27,652 bases of DNA from JANXQG01 sp037147235 (lineage in GTDB: Bacteria > Planctomycetota > Planctomycetia > Pirellulales > Thermoguttaceae), in NCBI GenBank assembly GCA_037147235.1, contig JBAWVO010000051.1, positions 1 to 27,652 of the forward strand, in the 5' to 3' direction. The notes under the pieces are model-generated. The model did no database searches, had not been told where the DNA came from, and saw only the letters and a program-made list of their open reading frames with translations. The position numbers and the translations under genes are program-made. This document shows, piece after piece, positions 16,706 through 24,402 of the stretch (within the stretch, counting starts at the first letter, position 1; each line of letters begins with the position of its first letter).

Positions 16706-18487
16706 TCAATGCGCCGTTACTTCGGCCGCCAGGGCCACAATCAGCCATGCCGAATGTGGAATCCACTGCTCTTTCCATCGCCAGCTCCAATCGGCCCGCG
16801 TACCGTAGGGCGGGGGAAGGAAGGCGATGTCTTGCTCATCCTCCACGCCCGACGTGATCCCATTGCAGATGCCGCCCGGGGGATTGGGAATTCCGGCCTC
16901 GTAGTCGTCCGGGTTGTTCCGCCCCTTGCCCTGCATCATGCAGATATTATAGGGGTTCAGCCCAAGAATCCAATTGGTCTGGTTCCTCGCATAGGATTTC
17001 AACTCCGCGGCCACGGTAGGCGAGGCGAGTTTGCTGCCCATGAGTGCGGCCGCGGCCAACGAGCCTAGCCGAGAGTTTTCCCCCGGCCACCAGTAGCCGG
17101 TCTCATTGCGGTGAGGAAAGAAGAACGCACTGCGATTGCCACCGCCAACATCCTTGACATACTGCCGGGCGTAACCAAACGGATTGGCCACCTCCTTGGT
17201 GATCGCAAGCTCGAATTGCAACGATTCCATCACGCCCTTTTCAGCGGCGGCCTTTCGCGGGGCGTCGTTCTCGAACTGTAGGTAACGAAGCAAGGCCACG
17301 ATCGGGAGTCCAGCGTCGGACGCATGGAAAAAAGGCCGCGTGCCGTCCGCGTCTGTCCGCCACCAGCCGGCATGGTTTTCGTCTTTGGAGATCCGTTTTA
17401 CCAGCGATTCCGCACGGGATCGGGCGGCCTCGAGGTAAGTCGCCTTGTGTGTGGCGTTGTACAACTCCGCGGCAGCCAACAGCCCGCAATAGTCGTCAAT
17501 GATGTTCTCGCGGTGGTCGTAAGCATATTCGAGGTTGTGGACCAGAAGGTGCTGAAAGCCCTTTTCCGCCGCCGCCAGATACTGGGCTGGCGTGTAATCT
17601 CCGCTCCGCTGGAGCATGCTAGTCCGGGCCAGGGCCGCAATGGCCATGCCGCCGCCGTCGCGGAAGGCCGCCTTGATACGTCCGTGCTTGACATGGCCCA
17701 GCCCCTCGTAGCCGCAGATCTCCCGCTGCGCGGGATCCTTGGTACATCCGTCCATGACCGAGACATAAAAATACCCGATCGGATCCTGCATGCGGACCAG
17801 AAAGTCGGCACCGTACATCGACTCCTCGCGGAGCAGGGGAACCGTCGCCCGCAATCGTCCCTGCTTCTGTCCTTGCAGAAGTTCCGCGGCCTGTAGGAAA
17901 CACCAGACGGCCAGGGGTGATCCCTGGGGGACCATGTAATTGGTCTCGGTGAGGTAGCCTAAGTATTTTGACATATCGCCCGAGGCATCGTACCAACCGC
18001 CATGCACATCGACGCGTTTCCGCCCAGGCTCGCCGAAGATCGGAATGCTGTGATCGGCCTTGTCATAGACGCCCGAACAGCGTTGGATGCGGAAGTAGTA
18101 GACCAGATCGGCCAGGCAGGATTCTGGCAGCAACCGCTCGCGGAGGACGAACGGCTCCGAAAGCACGTCCTGCGCCCGAATGCGATACGTGCCCGGTTGG
18201 ACGAGTGTCGAAAAATCTCCCTGGTGGAAAAATCGACCCTTCCAGCCATCGACCTTGCCGACATTCTTGAGCGGTCCCTCGAAGACGATGCGCGACTGGC
18301 TATCGAGGATCTGGAAATTGGCGAGTGCGATATCCTCGCCGCTCTGGACCACGACACGCTTGCTCCCTTCGGTATCGTATCCCAGATGGTTAACTAGAAT
18401 ATGGAACGTCGCGGCCTGGAGCGCGTTGCACCATCCGGCCCCGAGAGCCAGGATGACAACGAGATTGAACAAGCTTTTTATGCGCAT
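16706..18487 (-). CDS. Secreted GH9 glycoside hydrolase with N-terminal Ig-like domain
   Basis: The product has 593 residues. A signal peptide (about 1-26) is followed by a cellulase N-terminal Ig-like domain (FHILVNHLGYDTEGSKR at 28-44, continuing to about 118). The (alpha/alpha)6 catalytic domain comes next. HGGWYDASGDMSKYL (162-176) supplies the two catalytic-site aspartates (Asp167, Asp171), and NQTNWILGLNPY lies near 509-520. Glu573 in WKEQWIPHSAW is the probable general acid. GH9 enzymes are inverting endo- or exo-beta-glucanases, and some act on glucosamine or mixed-linkage substrates. The DASGD spacing is a recognised variant of the usual DAGD. The start at 18487 gives a clean signal peptide but has no clear Shine-Dalgarno. 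Similar heptamer repeats flank the gene on both sides. Confidence 0.92.
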   Translation of the reverse strand: MRIKSLFNLVVILALGAGWCNALQAATFHILVNHLGYDTEGSKRVVVQSGEDIALANFQILDSQSRIVFEGPLKNVGKVDGWKGRFFHQGDFSTLVQPGTYRIRAQDVLSEPFVLRERLLPESCLADLVYYFRIQRCSGVYDKADHSIPIFGEPGRKRVDVHGGWYDASGDMSKYLGYLTETNYMVPQGSPLAVWCFLQAAELLQGQKQGRLRATVPLLREESMYGADFLVRMQDPIGYFYVSVMDGCTKDPAQREICGYEGLGHVKHGRIKAAFRDGGGMAIAALARTSMLQRSGDYTPAQYLAAAEKGFQHLLVHNLEYAYDHRENIIDDYCGLLAAAELYNATHKATYLEAARSRAESLVKRISKDENHAGWWRTDADGTRPFFHASDAGLPIVALLRYLQFENDAPRKAAAEKGVMESLQFELAITKEVANPFGYARQYVKDVGGGNRSAFFFPHRNETGYWWPGENSRLGSLAAAALMGSKLASPTVAAELKSYARNQTNWILGLNPYNICMMQGKGRNNPDDYEAGIPNPPGGICNGITSGVEDEQDIAFLPPPYGTRADWSWRWKEQWIPHSAWLIVALAAEVTAH

Positions 18488-18490
18488 GCG

Positions 18491-18692
18491 ATTGGGAAAG
18501 AATTTAGGAGTTAGGGGCGAAGTTTCAGTACGTTGGGAGTTGGGAGTTGGGAGTTGGGAGTTAGGAGTCGTTGTGGCCGGTCTCCTGACCGAGCCACACC
18601 TACGACGTTGGGAAAGAAGCTAGGAGCTAGAAGTTAGGGGGGAGTTAGGAAAATTCCCAACTTCCGCCTCCTAACTCCTAACTCCTAACTTC
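18491..18692 (+). repeat. Heptamer repeat block upstream of the GH9 gene
   Basis: The 213 bp between the propeller-tail remnant and the GH9 start are almost entirely repetitive. Four GTTGGGA units and one GTTAGGA run from 18532 to 18566. TTGGGAAAGAA followed by TAGGAG occurs at 18491 and again near 18608. CTAACTC, CTAACTC and CTAACTT run from 18671 to 18691 as the inverted form of the same heptamer. A separate hairpin element lies in the middle. Such heptamer arrays resemble the short tandemly repeated repetitive sequences known from cyanobacteria and seen in planctomycetes. Confidence 0.8.
18571..18600 (+). repeat. Dispersed hairpin repeat, copy 1
   Basis: This is a 30-bp sequence with arms GTGGCCGGTC and GACCGAGCCAC around a TCCT loop; the right arm has one bulged base. 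It matches 26187-26216 at 28 of 30 positions. Both copies are intergenic and lie beside simple tandem repeats. Confidence 0.75.
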
Positions 18693-18700
18693 CATTTTCC

Positions 18701-18964
18701 CTACTTCACTTTCGCCATCAAGAGCTTGCCGCTCTTCGTGGCGGCAAAGAGCCATCCATCACTGCCTGCCAAGACCGTGACGCCGGGGGCATCGCCAATC
18801 TCCTGCCACTTGACATCCGGCTTGGTCGGGTTGCCCACAAAGAGCCTGTCTTCCTTGGTGGCGACATAGAACTTGCCGCCAACTTCTGTCATCGCGAGGG
18901 CACCCAGCGGGGAGCGGCGATCCGCGGTCGCATCCGTCCACGGGAAGCCGTCCAAGCCCCGTTG
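18701..18964 (-). pseudogene. Truncated 3' part of a second beta-propeller gene
   Basis: In the frame ending at TAG (18701-18703) this reads RGLDGFPWTDATADRR through to SGKLLMAKVK. That corresponds to residues about 166-250 of the intact propeller-like protein at 23557-24309. The identity is mosaic. The last 144 bp (18701-18844) match 23557-23700 with a single mismatch, whereas the remaining 120 bp are only about 80% identical. Homology stops exactly at the stop codon on one side and at the join to a foreign Tat-signal head on the other. The 5' two thirds of the gene are missing. Confidence 0.88.
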
Positions 18965-19001
18965 TGGTTGCCCGCAGAAATGTCCGTCGGTTCTGTGTCA
19001 T
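18957..19001 (-). pseudogene. Orphan Tat-signal head of an unidentified gene
   Basis: An ATG at 19001 preceded by AGGA opens MTQNRRTFLRATTTGLG, a standard twin-arginine signal start. The reading then runs out of frame into the propeller-tail remnant and ends at a TGA at 18759, giving an 80-codon hybrid with no recognisable body. The gene it came from cannot be identified. The start lies 11 bp after the stop of the WbsX-like gene, so it was probably the next gene in that transcript. Confidence 0.75.
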
Positions 19002-19012
19002 GATTCTTCCTG

Positions 19013-20278
19013 TTATTGGGGTGGGAAAACGGCCTTCACGGCATCAAGGTATTCCATCTTGGTTTTGGTATCGGGTTCAAGATAGCTGCCTTCGGTCCAT
19101 TCGTTCCAGGAGTTGATGGTCACGATCCGCTGGCCCTCGGGACGCACGGCCAGGTAAGCCTTGGCCTTTTCAAGGTACTTCTTGAACCCAGCCGGCGTTC
19201 CGTCCACGGCGACGGCTATGTGGGGATACCCAGCGTTCTTAAACTCCTGCGACAGATCGGTACGAGGCGTCGAATCCCAGCCGACGCTGACGTTGGGATA
19301 GTACGGCACCTTGAACTTCTTCTGGAATTCAGGCCAGTGCGCGACCGCTGCATCGCCCATCTTCTCGTAGGGAAAGGTCGGAAATGACGGCGGGATGAAG
19401 TGATCTACCCACACGTAGGAAGTGACGCTGTCGATGCCGATCGCCGTGAGGAGGCCCACGGCGTCCTTTATGACGACCGGCGGCTTGCCCTTACCCGAAC
19501 TGTCCTGAACGGGTTTGCTACCGATGCCATCCAATTGCACGCCCGAGGCAACCGCATTGATATGCACGCCCGGCAGGCCAGCGACTTTGCACCGCGCACG
19601 GAAGTCCTCTAATGCCTGCCGCGTCTTTTCGGCCCCGCCGAGGCCGCGCATCAGCGTGTTCAATTGGTAGATGGAGAAATACGGCCGGCCGTCAATCTTC
19701 CAATAGTTCGGCTGCGAGAAATACTCCTTGATCAATAGGTCCGTGGCCTTGACGAACGCGGCTCGTGTAATGGCACCGGCATTCCAATGAGTTCGCTGCT
19801 TGCCGATCCTGGCTGGAAAGATATCCTCGTAGTCATGGTTGGCCCACATGATCGAGAACTTCAGGCGGTTGCGGTTCGAGGCCTTCAGGAAGCCTTCGTG
19901 CAGGCAGCGATCGAGAGCGATGCCCTCGTTGTAGTAGTACCAGTCGAAAATGAATGCCGTGATGCCGTTGTCGGCGGCGGCATCGATCTTTTTTGCCATG
20001 ACACTCGGGTCAGACTCGTCCTGGTAGCCCCACAACGGGACGCGGGGCTGGAAATGGCCGTGGAACCGCGGCGTGGCGGTCTTGACCAGTTCCCACTCGG
20101 TCCAACCCTTGCCCAGCCACTTCTCGTTGCGTGCGTCGACATGCCAGTTAGGCCAGTAATAGACGGCTACTTCGTAACTGGCGGCCATGGCGGCCCGTGC
20201 CGCAGAAACCACGACGAGTAAGACGATCAGCATAGCCAGAGGCAGTCTGCGGCAACAGTTTGTCTGTTCGATTCTCAT
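19013..20278 (-). CDS. Secreted WbsX/GH99-like protein
   Basis: The product has 421 residues. A signal peptide (hydrophobic stretch about 15-33) is followed by the WbsX-type core: VAVYYWPNWHVD (37-48), GWTEWELVKTATPRFHGH, ITAFIFDWYYYNEG and, near the C-terminus, INSWNEWTEGSYLEPD. These are hallmarks of the WbsX (Glyco_tran_WbsX) group, which is related to GH99 endo-alpha-mannosidases. The family was first noted in O-antigen clusters but is frequent as an exported protein in polysaccharide-degradation loci, so a hydrolase role fits here better than glycosyl transfer. The start at 20278 is preceded by GAGGG with a 6-nt spacer. The 109 bp between it and the GH127 gene contain nothing recognisable. 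Confidence 0.88.
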   Translation of the reverse strand: MRIEQTNCCRRLPLAMLIVLLVVVSAARAAMAASYEVAVYYWPNWHVDARNEKWLGKGWTEWELVKTATPRFHGHFQPRVPLWGYQDESDPSVMAKKIDAAADNGITAFIFDWYYYNEGIALDRCLHEGFLKASNRNRLKFSIMWANHDYEDIFPARIGKQRTHWNAGAITRAAFVKATDLLIKEYFSQPNYWKIDGRPYFSIYQLNTLMRGLGGAEKTRQALEDFRARCKVAGLPGVHINAVASGVQLDGIGSKPVQDSSGKGKPPVVIKDAVGLLTAIGIDSVTSYVWVDHFIPPSFPTFPYEKMGDAAVAHWPEFQKKFKVPYYPNVSVGWDSTPRTDLSQEFKNAGYPHIAVAVDGTPAGFKKYLEKAKAYLAVRPEGQRIVTINSWNEWTEGSYLEPDTKTKMEYLDAVKAVFPPQ

Positions 20279-20387
20279 GTAGAACCCTCGGATCCTTTCA
20301 TTTACTGCCTCACGAACTCCCGTTTCCGGTCACCATGTCGAGTGTCATGTCCTGATCTTCGCGCACGCAGAACTATTGGCAGCGATG

Positions 20388-22421
20388 TCATTTCGCCGCC
20401 TTGAGTAGCGGCTCCGCTTTGTCAAGGGTGCGCGGCATCCACACCTGCATCTGTCCAGCACCACGATTGCACCAGGCATAATACGGAATGGCTGTTAGGG
20501 CTGCCGCCTCGCTGGTGACCGATCGGTCGGCGCGGCGGATGGCCGCTTGGCCCAGACCGCGAATGACGGTGACGCCACCAAGCAGGTCGGGGCGAAATTG
20601 CGCATCGAGCGTGGCGTCATCCGGTACAGTGAGATGAAACACCTTGCCCCCATGATCGATACCCTCAAAGCAATAGACGAGCGGGCCGCGTTCGATGGCC
20701 ACTCTCCCGACATCTTCAGCCACCCGATTATGCGTTACCACCCGCCGCACGGACATGGCGAGTTTCAACGTCAGCGTATCGCTTTTGTTCCAGCGCCGAG
20801 TCACCGCTACGTAGCCTTTCTGGACCTGGATCGGCTGCGGCTGCCCGTTGACGCTCAGTGAGACCTCGGGCTGAAATCTGTCCGCATAACGGTAGAGGTC
20901 GGTAGGCACCGGCTGGTTGCGCGCCCAGCCAGGGATGCGCACCCACACGGTGAAAGTGGCGGGCTTTTCCGGCGTGACAGTCAACTTGACCGTCCCATCC
21001 CACGGGTAGCGCGTTTCTTGGGTACACTTCACGCGGGTGGCACCCACCGATACATCGGCCGTGCCGGCAGCGAAGAGGTTGACGTAGAACTGATCCGCAT
21101 GAACCGCATATTGCAGCCCCGGCATGGACGGCAGGAAGCGGCTCACATTGGCCGGGCAGCAGGCACAGTCAAACCATTCACTGCGGGCATATCCGCCCTT
21201 GGAAACCAGCGGATTGGGATAAAAGAAATGGTCGCCTGAGAGGGAAACTCCGGAGAGGAAACCGTTATAGAGCGTTCGTTCCAGGACATCGATGTATTTG
21301 GCATCGCCGTGAAGCAGGAACATCCGTTGGTTCCAGAGGCAATTCGCGATGGCGGCGCAAGTTTCGTTGTAACCCGTGTTGGGCAGTTCGTAGGAGTTGC
21401 CAAAACCCTCTGCCATGCCGACTCCGGAACCGATGCCCCCGTGGAGATAGAGCTTGCTGCCCACGGTGTCGGCCCAGACGGCGTCCACGGCCTTCGTGTA
21501 GCCCGGATCTCCGCAGAGCGCGGCAATGTCGGTCATGCCCGAGAGCATATACCCGGTGCGCACGGCGTGCCCTACCGCCGCCTTGAGCTGTTCGAGCGGG
21601 ACTTCGTTAGCGAAGTATTGGTCGTTCATTTCGATCTGCACGCCCGCAGGCCGCCGGTAATGACCGCGACAGTGCAAGAGAAACCGGGCGAGATCAATGT
21701 ACTTCTGCTCGCCGGTGGCGCGGCCGAGTTTCACCAACGCCAGTTCGATCTCCTGGCAGCCCGGCGAAATCTTCAACTGGCCGGGGCCCGGCCCCCACGT
21801 TTTTTGGATCAGATCGGCCGTCTTGATTGCAACGTCGAGAAACGTGCGTCTTCCCGTGCATTGATAGTGGGCCACTGCCGCCTCGATCATGTGGCCCATA
21901 TTGTAAAGTTCGCAACTGTCCACCCCGTTGACCCCGCCCATTTCATTCAACCATCGCACCTTGCTGGCACGACCCGGTGCCTTTTCGCCGTGAATGGTGC
22001 GGGCGGTGTAGAGATAACCGTCCGGTTCCTGCGCCTTCCCGATAAGCGTCACCAGATCGTCGAGGTATTTTTGCCGAATTGGATCGGGATCGGTGGCCAG
22101 GGAATACGCCGCGCCTTCCGCCACTTTGTACAAGTCGGAATCGTCAAAGGGACAGCCCTGAAATGAACCGGTTTGCAATTTCGCCGCCCGCTGGAAATTG
22201 GGGATGCGGGTTTCCTCGCACTTCTTGAAACAAGCCGGCATAGTCACCCGGGCATTGGTGTCGATGCGCGGTTTCCAAAAGACATCATTGAGGTGGACCT
22301 GGTTCAATGAGATGGGGTTCACAGGATACTCGATCGTGGAAGCGTAAACGGCGGAACCGCCAGCAGAAATGATGGTAGCCAGCCCGATTGCACCCATGTA
22401 TTGAAACAATGATCTTGCCAT
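20388..22421 (-). CDS. Secreted GH127 beta-L-arabinofuranosidase-type enzyme
   Basis: The product has 677 residues. A signal peptide (about 1-28) is followed by the GH127 (alpha/alpha)6 domain, opening with LNQVHLNDVFWKPRI (39-53) and containing AQEPDGYLYT (130-139). The zinc-thiolate active site typical of GH127 is intact: Glu353 and Cys355 in YNETCAA, then Cys421-Cys422 in DCACCPAN. These match the Glu, Cys and Cys-Cys arrangement of the characterised enzyme HypBA1, where a cysteine is the nucleophile. The enzyme should release beta-L-arabinofuranose. The start at 22421 has AAAGGGA 4 nt upstream and opens the signal peptide; the open frame extending to 22877 overlaps the GH43 gene and is rejected. 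It lies 68 bp after the GH43 stop. Confidence 0.94.
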   Translation of the reverse strand: MARSLFQYMGAIGLATIISAGGSAVYASTIEYPVNPISLNQVHLNDVFWKPRIDTNARVTMPACFKKCEETRIPNFQRAAKLQTGSFQGCPFDDSDLYKVAEGAAYSLATDPDPIRQKYLDDLVTLIGKAQEPDGYLYTARTIHGEKAPGRASKVRWLNEMGGVNGVDSCELYNMGHMIEAAVAHYQCTGRRTFLDVAIKTADLIQKTWGPGPGQLKISPGCQEIELALVKLGRATGEQKYIDLARFLLHCRGHYRRPAGVQIEMNDQYFANEVPLEQLKAAVGHAVRTGYMLSGMTDIAALCGDPGYTKAVDAVWADTVGSKLYLHGGIGSGVGMAEGFGNSYELPNTGYNETCAAIANCLWNQRMFLLHGDAKYIDVLERTLYNGFLSGVSLSGDHFFYPNPLVSKGGYARSEWFDCACCPANVSRFLPSMPGLQYAVHADQFYVNLFAAGTADVSVGATRVKCTQETRYPWDGTVKLTVTPEKPATFTVWVRIPGWARNQPVPTDLYRYADRFQPEVSLSVNGQPQPIQVQKGYVAVTRRWNKSDTLTLKLAMSVRRVVTHNRVAEDVGRVAIERGPLVYCFEGIDHGGKVFHLTVPDDATLDAQFRPDLLGGVTVIRGLGQAAIRRADRSVTSEAAALTAIPYYAWCNRGAGQMQVWMPRTLDKAEPLLKAAK

Positions 22422-22489
22422 GTTGTCCCTTTGAGCGATTGTTCTCACGCCGCGAGGTTTCGGTTCAATGGATTGTTCCCGTAGCGAAA

Positions 22490-23386
22490 CTATTCTTTCG
22501 GCCGCACTTGCCCGGCGGCGTCGAACTCGATTCGCAGTATGCCTGGCCGCTCGCGGAAAGGGGAGTGGCCGTCGTTGCCGAAGATTGAAGACCACCACTG
22601 TCCCGTCTTGTCCTTGAACAGCATGTTGTGCCCGCCGTGCGGAATGGCCACGTAGCGCGGACCGTACGGGCCGTAAATCTTGTCGGCCTGGGCGATCATG
22701 CAATGATAGTCGCCCTGGATGAACTCGGCGCAAGCCAGGTAATACTGCTTGTTGATCTTCGTGAGGAACGCCCCCTCGAAGCCGACCTGAGCGTGGTTCG
22801 ACGGCTTCAACTGTCGCGGCTTCTCGGCCAGCTCCGTCATGTCGTCGTTGAGCCGCGCGATCATCCCGTTCTGCCACACGAAATACACCCGGCCGTCGTC
22901 GTCGGCAAACAACGAGGCGTCGATGTTGCCCGTGAGCGGCCCTTTGGGATGCACATCGACATACGGGCCCTCGGCCTTGCCGCTGGTGCTCTTCAGCAGG
23001 CCTGTGCCGCCGAAGTTCATGCAGTAAGCGAGCCAGAAAGTGCCCTTAAGATAGTGGATCTCGGGAGCCCAAAGCGCGCGATTCTCGCCGTGCATCTGCT
23101 TCTGCCAGGTACCGTCGTCGATCCGCCACACCAGACCAAGCGGTTCCCATTTCTTGAGGTCTGCCGACTTCCACATGCGGATTCCTTCGTTGGTCTTCCA
23201 CCAGGTAGGATGGCCGGTGGTGCCGGTGAGGTAATAGAGCCCGTCGCCGCCGATGCAGATCGACGTGTCGCGCACGGGATAGTCAAAGAGCGGTTGGAGC
23301 GGCGGCAGCTTCGGCTTGGCCGGTTCGGCGGCCCACGCCGCTGTGGCCGCTAGAATCGTGACGCACGCGATCATTGCTTGGCGCAT
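22490..23386 (-). CDS. Secreted GH43 family glycosidase
   Basis: This is a 298-residue five-bladed beta-propeller glycosidase, most often an arabinofuranosidase, xylosidase or arabinanase. A signal peptide (1-20) precedes the base Asp40 in YPVRDTSICIG. The pKa-modulating Asp156 is in NIDASLFADDDG, and the acid Glu204 in VGFEGAFLTK, in the expected order and spacing. APEIHYLKGTFWLAY (107-121) is another family block. The start at 23386 is chosen because it opens the signal peptide and has a GGGG-rich Shine-Dalgarno; the earlier ATG at 23461 adds a hydrophilic lead. Next to GH127 it suggests arabinose-containing substrate. The 170 bp upstream to the propeller gene show no gene. Confidence 0.92.
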   Translation of the reverse strand: MRQAMIACVTILAATAAWAAEPAKPKLPPLQPLFDYPVRDTSICIGGDGLYYLTGTTGHPTWWKTNEGIRMWKSADLKKWEPLGLVWRIDDGTWQKQMHGENRALWAPEIHYLKGTFWLAYCMNFGGTGLLKSTSGKAEGPYVDVHPKGPLTGNIDASLFADDDGRVYFVWQNGMIARLNDDMTELAEKPRQLKPSNHAQVGFEGAFLTKINKQYYLACAEFIQGDYHCMIAQADKIYGPYGPRYVAIPHGGHNMLFKDKTGQWWSSIFGNDGHSPFRERPGILRIEFDAAGQVRPKE

Positions 23387-23556
23387 AATGTTGTTCCCCC
23401 TTCGAGTCGGTGTAAATTGTTGCGGTTGTTCTAAAACAAACTGTAAACGCCCGTGCTGCACTTGCCGTGGTTACAGGATCGCTTTTTGTGGCCAATCCTC
23501 GGCTCCATTCGGACAAGCCTTGCAGGGGCGTTTGCGGTCGCCAGTCCTTTTGACTC

Positions 23557-24309
23557 CTACTTTACTTTCGCCATCAAGAGCTTGCCGCTCTTCGTGGCGG
23601 CAAAGAGCCATCCATCACTGCCTGCCAAGACCGTGACGCCGGGGGCATCGCCAATCTCCTGCCACTTGACATCCGGCTTGGTCGGGTTGCCCACAAAGAG
23701 TTTGTCCTCTTTGGTGGCAATATAGAACTTCCCGCCAGCTTCCGTCATCGCAAGGGCACCCACCGGAGGGCGGCGATCTATGCTCGCAGCGGTCCATGGG
23801 AGGCCGTCCAGGCCCCTTTGTGCGGGCGGCAGTTTCGCCAGCACTTCCGGCGTGGCAACGGCTTCGCGCGCCATGATCGTCGCTTCCGAGCCAGCTTCCT
23901 TGGTGTCCACGAGGGCAAAAATCTTCCCGGCCGCTCCGGCCATTCCGACCAGACACCAAGCATGACCATCATCCTGCCAGTCGGCGCTCGTTTCAACGGC
24001 GTCGCGTTTCAAAAATCGGCCGCCCGCCCGCGCGTTGAGCGAGGCACAGAACTTCCCATCAACCACTCCCATCGCAACGACCGGGCCTGGGGCGCCGCCA
24101 ATGGTTTTCCATTCGACCGTCGCAGAGGCCGGGTCGCACACCTGAAGGTTTTTGTCTGCCGTGCAGGCAAAGAGCTTCCCACCAATGGACGCCATCCCAA
24201 CCACGCCCTTGGCTTCGCCAATGGTTTTCCAAGCCACTTCTTCAGCATGGAGGCGGGCAGATAGACCCGCGATTACCGTAACCGCCAACAATAGTACAAA
24301 TCGCTTCAT
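23557..24309 (-). CDS. Small secreted beta-propeller-like protein, unknown function
   Basis: The product has 250 residues with a signal peptide (MKRFVLLLAVTVIAGLSARLHA). The mature part is built of about five repeats of the form W-x-x-IG-x-A-x-GVVxMAxxGGKLFAxTxDxxL, for example VAWKTIGEAKGVVGMA (25-40), VEWKTIGGAPGPVVAM (65-80) and VKWQEIGDAPGVTVLAG (214-230). This pattern resembles five-bladed tachylectin-like or kelch-like propellers, which often bind carbohydrates. No catalytic residues are evident and no specific family can be named. The start at 24309 has AAGGAG (24318-24323) 8 nt upstream. The last 264 bp are duplicated at 18701-18964, of which 144 bp are nearly identical. Confidence 0.82.
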   Translation of the reverse strand: MKRFVLLLAVTVIAGLSARLHAEEVAWKTIGEAKGVVGMASIGGKLFACTADKNLQVCDPASATVEWKTIGGAPGPVVAMGVVDGKFCASLNARAGGRFLKRDAVETSADWQDDGHAWCLVGMAGAAGKIFALVDTKEAGSEATIMAREAVATPEVLAKLPPAQRGLDGLPWTAASIDRRPPVGALAMTEAGGKFYIATKEDKLFVGNPTKPDVKWQEIGDAPGVTVLAGSDGWLFAATKSGKLLMAKVK

Positions 24310-24402
24310 CACAAACACTCCTTCTGCCACTAGGGCAAACAAAGTTTGGAAACCTCGGCCAGCCAGGACACCCCAGCCATTATAACCTTGGCTTCCGCAA
24401 AT

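Noticed and set aside
22422..22877. Upstream extension of the GH127 frame to 22877
   Set aside because: The added residues are Arg/His-rich and lie out of frame over the GH43 gene, while the signal peptide and Shine-Dalgarno place the start at 22421.
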